A stretch of DNA of 64,000 nucleotides, taken from assembly GCF_000725625.1 (NCBI RefSeq), contig NZ_JOHS01000008.1:293158-357157 (forward strand), read 5' to 3'. Source of the stretch: Streptomyces sp. NRRL F-6676. Its GTDB lineage: Bacteria; Actinomycetota; Actinomycetes; Streptomycetales; Streptomycetaceae. The translations under genes were made by a program, and so were the position numbers. Under the pieces are notes generated by a model. It was not told where the DNA came from. It did not search any database and saw only the letters and a program-made list of their open reading frames with translations. Of the stretch, positions 39,758-47,781 are shown piece after piece. Within the stretch, counting starts at the first letter, position 1. Each line of letters starts with the position of its first letter.

Positions 39758-40741
39758 ATGGACGAGCGTGAATTTCGCAGGTCGGGTCAGCACGCGTCGG
39801 TCGTCGGGCTGGGTACGTGGCAGCTCGGCGCCGACTGGGGCGACGTCGACGACAAGGACGCCCACGAGGTGCTGGAGGCCGCCGCCGAGTCGGGCGTGAC
39901 CTTCTTCGACACGGCCGACGTGTACGGCGACGGGCGCAGCGAGCAGACGATCGCCGCGTTCCTGCTGGGGCGGCCCGATCTGCATGTGCTGGTGGCCACC
40001 AAGATGGGCCGCCGCGTGGACCAGATCCCCGAGAACTACGTGCTCGACAACTTCCGCGCCTGGAACGACCGTTCCCGCCGCAACCTCGGCGTCGACTGCG
40101 TCGACCTGGTGCAGCTGCACTGCCCGCCGACGCCCGTCTACTCCTCGGACGAGGTGTTCGACGCGCTGGACACCCTCGTGGACGAGGGCCGGATCGCCGC
40201 GTACGGGGTGAGCGTCGAGACGTGCGAGGAGGCGCTGGCGGCGATCGCCCGGCCCAACGTGGCGAGTGTGCAGATCATCCTCAACCCGTTCCGCATGAAG
40301 CCGCTGCGGCAGGTGCTGCCCGCGGCCCGGGAGGCCGGCGTCGGCATCATCGCCCGCGTTCCGCTCGCCTCCGGACTGCTGTCGGGCCGGTACACGAAGG
40401 ACACGGTCTTCGGCGAGAACGACCACCGGACGTTCAACCGGCACGGCGAGGCGTTCGACCAGGGCGAGACGTTCTCCGGCGTCGACTTCGCCACGGGCGT
40501 GGAGGCGGCGGCGGAGTTCGCGGCGCTGGCTCCCGAGGGGTTCACGCCCGCGCAGACGGCGCTGGCGTGGATCATCCAGCAGCCCGGCGTGACGACGGTC
40601 ATCCCCGGTGCGCGCTCGGCGGACCAGGCCCGCGCGAACGCGGCCGTCGGCCACCTCCCGAAGCTGTCCGAGGACACGCTCCGGGCCATCGGCGAACTGT
40701 ACGACCGGCGCATCAAGGACCAGGTCGAGGCCCGCTGGTAG
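39758..40741 (+). CDS. Aldo/keto reductase
   Basis: A 327-residue aldo/keto reductase. The tetrad is Asp51 and Tyr56 (FFDTADVYGDG), Lys82 (VATKMGRR) and His121 (LVQLHCPPT); the cofactor-binding end reads TTVIPGARSADQARANAAVGHL. This is the second such enzyme in the window; it is not a copy of the one at 2774. It follows DUF1206 by 59 bases with no obvious ribosome site. A long repeat with a hairpin lies directly after its stop and is probably its terminator. Confidence 0.93.
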   Translation: MDEREFRRSGQHASVVGLGTWQLGADWGDVDDKDAHEVLEAAAESGVTFFDTADVYGDGRSEQTIAAFLLGRPDLHVLVATKMGRRVDQIPENYVLDNFRAWNDRSRRNLGVDCVDLVQLHCPPTPVYSSDEVFDALDTLVDEGRIAAYGVSVETCEEALAAIARPNVASVQIILNPFRMKPLRQVLPAAREAGVGIIARVPLASGLLSGRYTKDTVFGENDHRTFNRHGEAFDQGETFSGVDFATGVEAAAEFAALAPEGFTPAQTALAWIIQQPGVTTVIPGARSADQARANAAVGHLPKLSEDTLRAIGELYDRRIKDQVEARW

Positions 40742-40780
40742 AGCTCGGGGGCTTCTGTCGTACGGCGGCTGCGGGTGGTT

Positions 40781-40932
40781 CGTGGTCGCTCGCGCAGTTC
40801 CCCGCGCCCCTGAAGAGGGGCGCGGGGCTGTGTCAATCTGCGGCTCCGCCGCGTGGGCGCATCTTTCGGGGGTCCGGGGGCTTGCCCCCGGGGACGGGCA
40901 GGGTAGGGGCGGCGGGGGCGAGGAGAACGCCG
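40781..40932. repeat. Interspersed intergenic repeat, copy 2, with terminator hairpin
   Basis: A near-complete copy: GGTCGCTCGCGCAGTTCCCC, then CCCCGCGCCCCT/AGGGGCGCGGGG as a 12-bp hairpin at 40800-40827 with a GAAG loop, then the same CGGCTCCGCCGCGTGGGCGC and GGGGGCTTGCCCCCGGGG blocks as copy 1. It starts 40 bases after the aldo/keto reductase stop. Confidence 0.85.
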
Positions 40933-41331
40933 TCAGGCCGTCAGCGCGGTGCGGCGGGTCGTGGTCACCGCGACCGCCGGAACCCTCGGCGGAGCCGGCA
41001 TCGTCGGTACCACCGGTGCCGCGTACCGCCGCGGGCGCTCCACCGCCCGTACCGGGTACACCGTGCGCGACCGGTCCGCCACCGGCTCGCCCAGCGCTAT
41101 CCGCCCCGCCGCGAGCAACGCCTCGCACTCCTCCGTCGGCAGCGCCACCTGGCACCCGCCCCGCCCCCCGGCATCCGTGACGGCACGCCAATACCCGTAC
41201 CGCCGCCGCCCGTCCGCGTGCACGGTGAGCATGACGGGGGCGCGCTGCGTCGCGATCAGACGCAGGACGTCGGCGTCGCGAAGGCTGATCGGCGGGCGTG
41301 GACCGGGGACGACTCGGAGCATGATCACCAT
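40933..41331 (-). CDS. Hypothetical protein
   Basis: 132 residues: a short N-terminal segment (LRVVPGPRPPISLRDADVLRLIATQRAPVMLTVHADGRRRYGYWRAVTD), a middle block GGCQVALPTEECEALLAAGRIALGEPVADRSRTVYPVR and a Pro/Val-rich tail. I recognise no family. ATG codons at 41331 and 41322 are both possible and no clear ribosome site is seen. A SigB-type promoter match lies upstream at 41394-41418. Confidence 0.68.
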   Translation of the reverse strand: MVIMLRVVPGPRPPISLRDADVLRLIATQRAPVMLTVHADGRRRYGYWRAVTDAGGRGGCQVALPTEECEALLAAGRIALGEPVADRSRTVYPVRAVERPRRYAAPVVPTMPAPPRVPAVAVTTTRRTALTA

Positions 41332-41393
41332 TCTGGCGGACGGCACTGACAACGGGGCCGCAAAGCTTCCCAGGGAAGGGTGTACCGCTCCGC

Positions 41394-41418
41394 CTACCCT
41401 GCGCTCCACCTTTGACGC
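41394..41418 (-). promoter_or_regulatory. Possible SigB-type promoter
   Basis: Read leftward, GCGT (41418-41415) and GGGTAG (41399-41394) are 15 bases apart, matching the GNNT-N14-16-GGGTAC/T pattern of Streptomyces SigB-type promoters except for the last base. Transcription would start near 41385, about 55 bases before the hypothetical gene's ATG. Confidence 0.35.
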
Positions 41419-41428
41419 ACGAATGTTC

Positions 41429-41444
41429 GTCACACCTCTGTGAC
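41429..41444. promoter_or_regulatory. GTCACA/TGTGAC inverted repeat
   Basis: GTCACA and TGTGAC are separated by CCTC, about 20 bases past the stop of the SsgA-like gene. It could be a small terminator or a regulator site near the SigB-type promoter. Confidence 0.3.
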
Positions 41445-41462
41445 AACGCTTCTGACGCCCCG

Positions 41463-41888
41463 TCAGCTGTTGCCGATCACCTCGGCGAGGAAGTCGTCGA
41501 CGCTCACCGTCTCGGAGCCGGGCTCCACCACCTCGTACGTCTCCTCCAGGAACGAGGCCACCGCCGGCGCCCAGGCCAGGATCACCGCGTGGTGCCGGCC
41601 CCCGTCGGGGTGGGCGTCGCCGAAGAGTTCCAGCCGCAACTCGTGCCACACGCCCGTGGACTGCGGCCGCAGCCGCACGTCGCCCTCGCCGACCGGCCCG
41701 AGCAGCCCCTCGGCCAGCATCTGCCGGTCGAGTCTCCACTGGGCGAGCAGCCGGCCCTCGTGGCTGAACGACGCGGTCACGGCGAACGGGTCCGAGGCGT
41801 CGTATTCCAGATGGGTCAGCACCGGGAACCGGCCGGACATGCCCGACATGAGTTCCATGACCAGGGTCTTGTGCACCGACGAGATCAT
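41463..41888 (-). CDS. SsgA-like sporulation/cell division protein
   Basis: A 141-residue SsgA-family protein (SALP). The conserved block RFPVLTHLEYDASDPFAVTASFSHEGRLLAQWRLDRQMLAEGLLGPVGEGDVRLRP, and the C-terminal APAVASFLEETYEVV, match SsgA (RIPVELRYETRDPYAVRLTF ... GDGDVRIAP). SsgA-like proteins guide division-site and cell wall events in sporulating actinomycetes. The ATG at 41888 has GGAG six bases upstream; the longer open frame overlaps the kinase gene and is rejected. It is 110 bases from the membrane pseudokinase gene, on the same strand. Confidence 0.9.
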   Translation of the reverse strand: MISSVHKTLVMELMSGMSGRFPVLTHLEYDASDPFAVTASFSHEGRLLAQWRLDRQMLAEGLLGPVGEGDVRLRPQSTGVWHELRLELFGDAHPDGGRHHAVILAWAPAVASFLEETYEVVEPGSETVSVDDFLAEVIGNS

Positions 41889-41997
41889 GAAGCGCTCCAG
41901 CGACGAAGGGCGGTAGAGCGTCCTAGTACCCGCGATGGACGGGAGATGCTCAACCAGACGAGTGATTCGGTGCACGCGCGGTTTCCCCGGCCGTCGG

Positions 41998-43707
41998 TCA
42001 GCCGCCGGGGAAGCGGAAGGTGCGCAGGACGCGGTCCAGCGCACGCCTGTTGCCGGCCTCGTCGTACGCCGTGCGCGGCGTCGTCCAGCGCAGCGAGAAG
42101 CCGGAGCGGCCGTCGAGGAGGAAGCCGCGGCCGAAGGTGCGGGTGCGGGTGGTGCCGTCCGTCGCCAGCCACTGCATGTCGGCGCCCGGCAGCCCCCGGT
42201 AGGTCACCGCCCGGATCGCGCCGAGCCGCCGGTAGCCCGCGTACGAGCGGCGCAGGCCGGGCTCCAGGGCGGTCCAGTCGGCCGCCGGGTCCGGATCGAG
42301 CCGCAGGCTGTGCGTGACCACCAGGGTGCGCGGGTCCCCGCTCGCGCCGAAGGCGACGCGGTACGAGCCGTCGGTGCGCCGGTCCTCGAACACCCGCCGC
42401 CAGCCCCTCGGCAGGTCGACGGAGAACCCCTCGGGGGCGCTCTGCCGCGCGAACGACTCGGCCGTGGCCCGCGGTGGGCGGGCCGGGGGAGCGGCCGGGC
42501 CGGCCGTGGCCGGGGGCGAGGGGGAGGACGGGCCGGCCGTGGCGCCCGGGGCGGACGGTGCGGGGGAGGCCGCGCGGCCCGCCTTCCCGCCCGGGGCCAC
42601 CGCCGACGGCCGGGACGCGGTGGGCGCGGCCCGTGAGACGGCGGCCCCCTCGTCGCCGGCACCGCCCCGCGCGGCGTACAGGGCTACGGCGGAGGCGGCC
42701 ACGGCGAACGCCGCGCCGAGCAGCGCACGGCGCCGCGGGGAGCGTCCGCCCCCGGCCCGCCGTGCGCCCCGCGCACCGGACCGTCGTGCTTCCGCGCCCA
42801 GCCCACCGGACCGTGTCCCCGCCGGGCCCGCCTCCCCCTCGTCGGCCTCCGCGCCGAGGATGCGCTCCAGATTCTGGTGTACGACCTTCTCCGGCACCCG
42901 CTCCGACGGGCTGCGCCGCAGCAGTCCGGTGACCGCCGGGGCGAGCGGGCCGGCCTGCGCCGGGGGGCGCAGCGGCAGCAGCTCCACCCCGCGCAGCGTC
43001 GCCGCCGTCTCGCCCCGGTCACGGTAGGGCGGGCGGCCCTCCACCATCGCGTAGAGCAGCGCCCCCAGCGACCACTGGTCCGCCGACGGCCCCGCGCACT
43101 CCCCGCGCGCCTGCTCGGGAGCCGCGTAGGACGGTGCGGTGACCCGCGGGCCCGGTGCGGAGCCGATCAGTCCGAAGCCGGTCAGCACCACCCCGTCGTC
43201 CTCCCGCACGAACACCTGCCCGGGGCTCAGGTCCCCGTGGGTGAGGCCCCGCCGGTGCGCGGCCCGCAGGATCTCGAGGAGCCCCAGCCCGATGCGGGCG
43301 GCGCGCACGGGACGCAGCGGCCCCCGGGCGAGCAGCTCCCCGAGCGGCACGCCGTCGACCGGCCGCAGCACCGTCCACAGGGCGCCGTCGCGGCCGTCCT
43401 CCCCGGCCCCGCGCTCACTCCCGCTCCCGTTCTGCGCCTCGACGACGTCGATCACCCGGGCGATCCGGCCGGGGCAGGCCCGGGCCATCACCGTCGTCTC
43501 GCGCGCGATCCGGTCCGCCGTGCGGGGCGGGGTGCCGGCACGCGGGTGCGCCGCGGGGCGGGAGCGGACCAGCAGTACCTCGTGCCCGGTCCCCATGTCC
43601 TCGCCGCGCAGGACGAGGCGCCCCTCCTCGCGGTGGACGGCCTCGCCCCGCCGGTACCGCCCGGCGATCAACTCCTGTGCCAAGACCCGCTCGTGGCCCA
43701 TCGCCAT
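41998..43707 (-). CDS. Membrane Ser/Thr protein kinase-like protein, predicted pseudokinase
   Basis: 569 residues. The N-terminal 270 form a kinase fold (GRYRRGEAVHREEGRLVLRGEDM; HGDLSPGQVFV at 157-167; an APEQARGECAGPSADQWSLGALLYAMVEGRPPYRD block). Key catalytic positions are altered: the VAIK lysine position is Arg48, the metal-binding DFG reads TGFG (176-179), and the HRD-loop Asn is Gln164; Asp159 remains. A membrane segment follows (about 328-345, LLGAAFAVAASAVALYAA), then an Ala/Pro/Ser-rich linker and an extracytoplasmic domain with SVDLPRGWRRVFEDRRTDGSYRVAFG. It probably binds rather than phosphorylates. Start codon ATG; the upstream DNA holds four 10-bp repeats. Confidence 0.88.
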   Translation of the reverse strand: MAMGHERVLAQELIAGRYRRGEAVHREEGRLVLRGEDMGTGHEVLLVRSRPAAHPRAGTPPRTADRIARETTVMARACPGRIARVIDVVEAQNGSGSERGAGEDGRDGALWTVLRPVDGVPLGELLARGPLRPVRAARIGLGLLEILRAAHRRGLTHGDLSPGQVFVREDDGVVLTGFGLIGSAPGPRVTAPSYAAPEQARGECAGPSADQWSLGALLYAMVEGRPPYRDRGETAATLRGVELLPLRPPAQAGPLAPAVTGLLRRSPSERVPEKVVHQNLERILGAEADEGEAGPAGTRSGGLGAEARRSGARGARRAGGGRSPRRRALLGAAFAVAASAVALYAARGGAGDEGAAVSRAAPTASRPSAVAPGGKAGRAASPAPSAPGATAGPSSPSPPATAGPAAPPARPPRATAESFARQSAPEGFSVDLPRGWRRVFEDRRTDGSYRVAFGASGDPRTLVVTHSLRLDPDPAADWTALEPGLRRSYAGYRRLGAIRAVTYRGLPGADMQWLATDGTTRTRTFGRGFLLDGRSGFSLRWTTPRTAYDEAGNRRALDRVLRTFRFPGG

Positions 43708-43787
43708 CCCTCACCGCACACCGGAGACCCGCGTCCCACGGTGGTACGGAGAGTGCGCCGCCGGGTGTTCAAAGTGACCGAAAGTCA

Positions 43788-43827
43788 AGGGAAGCGTAGG
43801 GAAGCGAAGGGAACCGGAGGGAAGCGG
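43788..43827. repeat. 10-bp tandem repeat (4 units)
   Basis: Four copies of AGGGAAGCGN in direct tandem, one (AGGGAACCGG) diverged. They lie 81 bases before the leftward pseudokinase start, and the 10-bp period places units on the same helix face. Confidence 0.85.
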
Positions 43828-43847
43828 GGGAGTCCGCTCCGGGCGGG

Positions 43848-45095
43848 TCAGGGAAGGTGCCGCTCCGAGGCGGCGCCGATGTACGCCTCCGCGAACGAGG
43901 CCGCCGCCGCGGGGGAGTCGAACAGCCGGCTCAGCCGGGCCGCCGCCATCCCCGCCCGGAACGGGTCCCCCGACGAGGGGCCGTGCAGCAGCTCGCAGAA
44001 CCACTCCGAGAACTCCTGGTACTCCCACACCCGCCGCAGACACGTTTCCGCATAGCGCCGCAGCCCGCCCGCGTCGCCCCGGCGCACATACGCCACCAGC
44101 GCGTCGGCAAGAACCAGCGCGTCGAACAGCGCCAGGTTCATGCCCTTCGCGGCGATCGGCGCCACCAGGTGCGCGGCGTCCCCGGCCAGGAACAGCCGGC
44201 CGTACGACACCGCCCGCGCCACCTGGTTGTGCATGTCCAGCACACGCTTCTCGATCAGCGTCCCCTCGGCCAGGGGCGGGGCACCGGCCGCGCCGAGCCG
44301 CTCGTGCAGCTCCGCCCAGACGCGGTCGAGGGTCCAGCCCTCCGGGTCGTCGCCCGGCGGGCACTGGAGGTAGTAGCGGGTCATCTCGGGCCCGCGCGCC
44401 ATGTGGGCGGCGAAGCCGCGCGGGTGGATGCCGAAGACGACGGCGTCCGAGGACGGGGGTGCCTCGGCGAGCAGGGCGAGCCAGCCGACGCCGTAGTCGA
44501 GCCGGGCGGGCTCCCGGTACTCGGCGGGCAGGGCCGACCGGCTCACGCCCCGGGCGCCGTCGCACCCGGCGATCACCGCGCACTCCAGGCGGACGCGCGC
44601 GCCGCCGTCCGGGTCGGTGTACGTCACGGCGGGCGCGTCGGTGTCGATGCCGTGCAGCTCCACGTCCCGTACCCCGAAGCGGATGTCGCCGCCCTGGAGG
44701 TCGGCGTACCGGTGGACGAGGTCGGTGACCAGGCGGGGCTGCGGATAGACCACGTGGTGGTGGCCGGAGAGGTCCGCGTAACGGAAGCGGTGGCGTTCGC
44801 CGCCGACGCGGAACTCGCACTCGCCGTGCCGTTGCGCGTTCAGCAGGTCGGGCCCGGCCAGCCCGCGCCGCCACAGCGCCCGTACCGCCCACTCCTCCAG
44901 GAACCCGGCGCGCGGCCGGGTCTCGATGAACCGCCTGCTCTCCGCCTCCAGGACGACGCAGTCGACGGAGGCGTCCCGCAGCACACCGGCGAGGGCGAGC
45001 CCTGCGGGGCCCGCGCCGACGATGACGACGGGGACGCGGGTGGGAGGACCCGGAGGAGGCGTCGGCGAGGAGGCCGAGGGGATGTGCGCTGACAT
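43848..45095 (-). CDS. PHBH-like FAD-dependent monooxygenase
   Basis: A 415-residue class A flavoprotein monooxygenase of the p-hydroxybenzoate hydroxylase type. The FAD motif GAGPAGLA is at residues 27-34, the CDGARG motif near the middle, and the second FAD motif GDAAHLVAPIAAKGMNLALFDALVLADAL near 300-330. These use NADPH and FAD to hydroxylate aromatic substrates. No aromatic ring-cleavage genes are in the window, so the substrate is unproven. The ATG at 45095 is used; no ribosome site is visible, and an upstream TTG at 45122 is an alternative. Confidence 0.92.
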   Translation of the reverse strand: MSAHIPSASSPTPPPGPPTRVPVVIVGAGPAGLALAGVLRDASVDCVVLEAESRRFIETRPRAGFLEEWAVRALWRRGLAGPDLLNAQRHGECEFRVGGERHRFRYADLSGHHHVVYPQPRLVTDLVHRYADLQGGDIRFGVRDVELHGIDTDAPAVTYTDPDGGARVRLECAVIAGCDGARGVSRSALPAEYREPARLDYGVGWLALLAEAPPSSDAVVFGIHPRGFAAHMARGPEMTRYYLQCPPGDDPEGWTLDRVWAELHERLGAAGAPPLAEGTLIEKRVLDMHNQVARAVSYGRLFLAGDAAHLVAPIAAKGMNLALFDALVLADALVAYVRRGDAGGLRRYAETCLRRVWEYQEFSEWFCELLHGPSSGDPFRAGMAAARLSRLFDSPAAAASFAEAYIGAASERHLP

Positions 45096-45177
45096 GCGGA
45101 CAGTATCGCCGGTGCCCGCCAACTCCCCTGTGCGGCGGTTGTGTTGATCGGCTCCGGAGCGTGATGTGTCCGGCTGG

Positions 45178-46149
45178 TCAGTCGAAGGCGTCGTGCAGTG
45201 CCGGCAGCAGCTTCTTCGCCGACCAGTCCAGGAACGCGGGCTGGGAGTCGCCGCCGATCTGCACGAGCGCGATCTCGGTGAAACCGGCCTCCGCGTACGG
45301 GCGTACGGCCTCCACGAACGCCTCCGGGTCGTCGCCGCACGGGATCGACCCGGCGACGTCCTCCTCGGTCACGAACTGCGTCGCCGCGGAGAAGGAGTCC
45401 GGGTGCGGCAGCTCGGAGTTGACCTTCCAGCCGCTGCCGAACCAGCGGAACTGCGCGTGCGCCCGCCGCACGGCCGCGTCGCGGTCGGTGTCGTAGCAGA
45501 CGGGGAGCTGGCCCACCCGGGGCTTGCCCGCGCCGCCGTGCCGCTCGAAGCCCTCGATCAGCTCGGGCTTGGGCTCGGTGGCGATGACGAGGTCCGCGAG
45601 GTGGCCGGCGAGCCGGCACGACTGCTCGCCGGAGACGGCGATGCCGATCGGCGGGGGCTCGTCGGGGAGATCCCACAGCTTGGCGGACTCCACGTCGAAG
45701 TGGGTGCCGTGGTGGGTGACGTGCTTGCCGCCGAAGAGGTCGCGGATGATGCCGACGGCCTCCTCCAGGCGTTCGTGGCGTACGTCGGCGGTGGGCCAGC
45801 CGCCGCCGACGACGTGTTCGTTGAGGTTCTCGCCGGCGCCGAGGCCGAGGCGGAAGCGGCCCTCGGAGAGCAGCTGGAGGGTGGCCGCCTTCTGGGCCAC
45901 CACGGCGGGGTGGTAGCGGAAGGTGGGGCAGGTCACGTACGTCATCAGGGGGATGCGGGAGGTGGCCTGGGCGGCCGCGCCGAGGACGGCCCACGCGTAG
46001 GGGGAGTGGCCCTGTTCGCGGAGCCAGGGGAAGTAGTGGTCGGAGGTCACGGAGAAGTCGAAGCCGATGTCTTCGGCCTGCGCGACGTGGTCGACGAGGG
46101 CGCGGGGGCCGGCCTGCTCGGTCATCATCGTGTAGCCGATTTTCACCAT
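45178..46149 (-). CDS. F420-dependent LLM-class oxidoreductase
   Basis: A 323-residue luciferase-like monooxygenase-family protein of the F420 group that resembles F420-dependent glucose-6-phosphate dehydrogenase (MVKIGYTMMTEQAGPRALVDHVAQAEDIGFDFSVTSDHYFPWL, FRYHPAVVAQKAATLQLLSEGRFRLGLGAGENLNEHVVGGGWP). A TIM barrel with cofactor residues in SVTSDHYF is expected. It is soluble. A GGGGAA site lies before the ATG at 46149. It is 83 bases from the flavin monooxygenase on the same strand. The region upstream carries a partial interspersed repeat. Confidence 0.92.
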   Translation of the reverse strand: MVKIGYTMMTEQAGPRALVDHVAQAEDIGFDFSVTSDHYFPWLREQGHSPYAWAVLGAAAQATSRIPLMTYVTCPTFRYHPAVVAQKAATLQLLSEGRFRLGLGAGENLNEHVVGGGWPTADVRHERLEEAVGIIRDLFGGKHVTHHGTHFDVESAKLWDLPDEPPPIGIAVSGEQSCRLAGHLADLVIATEPKPELIEGFERHGGAGKPRVGQLPVCYDTDRDAAVRRAHAQFRWFGSGWKVNSELPHPDSFSAATQFVTEEDVAGSIPCGDDPEAFVEAVRPYAEAGFTEIALVQIGGDSQPAFLDWSAKKLLPALHDAFD

Positions 46150-46224
46150 GCGCGGCGGGTTCCCCGGGGCGAGGTGGGGAAACGGGGGTCTGCGGCGGCG
46201 GGTGGTGAGGCGTGGGTGAGTGCG

Positions 46225-46275
46225 TGCGGGAGCGTCGTGGCTGGTCGCGCGGTCCCCGCGCCCCTGGGGCCGGTC
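46225..46275. repeat. Interspersed intergenic repeat, copy 3 (partial)
   Basis: GTCGTGGCTGGTCGCGCGGTCCCCGCGCCCCTGGGG resembles the GGTCGCTCGCGCAGTTCCCCGCGCCCCT part of copies 2 and 4. It sits directly before the perfect 26-bp hairpin at 46267, with which it may share an origin. Confidence 0.6.
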
Positions 46276-46320
46276 GTTCGGATCAGCCCGCGTCCGCGGG
46301 CTGATCCGAACGACCGGCCC
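46267..46320 (-). terminator. 26-bp perfect hairpin terminator
   Basis: A 26-base arm starting GGGCCGGTCGTTCGG pairs perfectly with its complement after a 2-base centre (TC). It begins at the histidine kinase stop codon (the TAG overlaps position 46320), so it probably terminates the kinase transcript. Confidence 0.7.
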
Positions 46321-47750
46321 TAACGGGGCGCCGTCAGGGGGAGGCGGACCAGGAAGCTCGTGTTGCCGGGGGTCGACTCGACCTCCAGGCTGCCGTGGTG
46401 TTTGCGGACCACGATCCGCCAGGAGATGTCGAGGCCGAGGCCGGTGCCCTCGCCCACGGGCTTCGTCGTGAAGAAGGGTTCGAAGATGCGGTCGCGGATG
46501 TCGGGCGGGACGCCCGGGCCCGTGTCGTGGAACTCGACCAGGACACGGTCGTGGTCCAGTGCCGTGCGTACGGTCAGTGTGCCGCCCGTGGCGCTCATCG
46601 CGGCGACCGCGTTGTCGATCAGGTTGGTCCACACCTGGTTCAGCTCGCCCGGGTAGGCGGGCACCTCCGGGACCGTACGGTCGTACTCCTTGACCAGGGA
46701 GATCCGCTCGCCGAACTTGTTGGACAGCATCAGCAGCGTGCTGTCCAGCAGCTCGTGCACGTCGACCGTGCGGAACGGGGCCCGGTCGATCTGGGAGTAC
46801 TGCCGGGCGGCGTTGACGAGCGTGGAGACCCGGGTGGTGGAGTCCTCGATCTCGTTCATCAGCAGCTCGGTCTCGACCGTGTAGTTCAGCCAGCGGATCG
46901 CGCCCTCGAGCGTCTCCTCGTCGACGGCCGCCGCCACCTGGGCCAGCCACTCGGTGTCCAGCCCGGCCTGGACGAAGACCGGCGCCAGCCGCCAGCCGTC
47001 GTCGATGCCGTGGTCGTCGAGCCAGTCGGAGAGCGCGTCCTCCCGGTCGGAGGCCTCCAGCGGGGAGAGCGGGGCCGCCTTGGCGACCTGCTCGGCCGTG
47101 CGCTCCTGGATGTCGACCAGCGTGACCAGGGTGTCCCGCGAGTAGTGTCCGGCGGTGATCGCGCCCAGCTTGTGCCGCATCCCCGCGACCCGCTCGCGCA
47201 GCGCCGAGGTGGCCCGCACCGCGGCGGCCGCCGGGTTGTTCAGCTCGTGCGTCAGCCCCGCCGACAGCGAGCCGAGCGCCAGCAGCCGCTCCCGCTGGTT
47301 GATGATCTGGCGGCTGTTCTCCTGGCCGTAGAACAGGCCCTCCAGGAGGTGCACCGCCATCGGGAACCAGTCCCGCATGATCTCGGCGAACGTGTCGGCG
47401 GGCAGCACGAAGAACCGCGACGGCTCGGTGACCCGCAGCGAGCCGTTGTAGCGGGCCACCCGCGCCCGGTCGCCCAGGTACGCCTGGAAGGCGCCCGCGT
47501 ACACCCCGCGCTGCGAGGTCCGGTTGGTCTCCACGTCGTCCGCGCCGACCCGCCGGGAGAGCACCACCGTGCCCTCCAGGAGGACGTAGAAGCAGGTCGC
47601 AGGGGAGCCCTCGGTGTACACCGGGCCCGGTTCGAACCGCTCCACGCGGCCCTCGCGGCACAGCCGGGTGAGCTGTTCCTCGTCCAGCTTCTCGAACAGG
47701 AAGAGCGTGCTCAGCTCCGTCCAGTCGCACGGCTCGGGCTGTCCGCTCAC
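46320..47750 (-). CDS. Histidine kinase with cyclic-nucleotide-binding-like sensor domain
   Basis: 476 residues. Residues about 10-140 form a cyclic-nucleotide-binding-like domain (FLFEKLDEEQLTRLCREGRVERFEPGPVYTEGSPATCFYVLLEGTVVLSRR). A HisKA-type helix follows with His168 (AGLTHELNNPAAAA) and an HATPase domain (N box LNQVWTNLIDNAVAA, DTGPGVPP, FEPFFTTKPVGEGTGLGLDIS). No membrane segment, so it is a cytosolic kinase that senses a small ligand or redox state. Its GTG start has a GGGAG site and lies 31 bases downstream of the fused regulator, so the two form an operon. Confidence 0.93.
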   Translation of the reverse strand: MSGQPEPCDWTELSTLFLFEKLDEEQLTRLCREGRVERFEPGPVYTEGSPATCFYVLLEGTVVLSRRVGADDVETNRTSQRGVYAGAFQAYLGDRARVARYNGSLRVTEPSRFFVLPADTFAEIMRDWFPMAVHLLEGLFYGQENSRQIINQRERLLALGSLSAGLTHELNNPAAAAVRATSALRERVAGMRHKLGAITAGHYSRDTLVTLVDIQERTAEQVAKAAPLSPLEASDREDALSDWLDDHGIDDGWRLAPVFVQAGLDTEWLAQVAAAVDEETLEGAIRWLNYTVETELLMNEIEDSTTRVSTLVNAARQYSQIDRAPFRTVDVHELLDSTLLMLSNKFGERISLVKEYDRTVPEVPAYPGELNQVWTNLIDNAVAAMSATGGTLTVRTALDHDRVLVEFHDTGPGVPPDIRDRIFEPFFTTKPVGEGTGLGLDISWRIVVRKHHGSLEVESTPGNTSFLVRLPLTAPR

Positions 47751-47781
47751 GACCGCTCCCTCCGCCCGGTGCCCCGGGGGC

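Noticed and set aside
38655-40932. Interspersed repeats as insertion-sequence remnants
   Set aside because: No transposase fragment, terminal repeats or target duplications can be seen.
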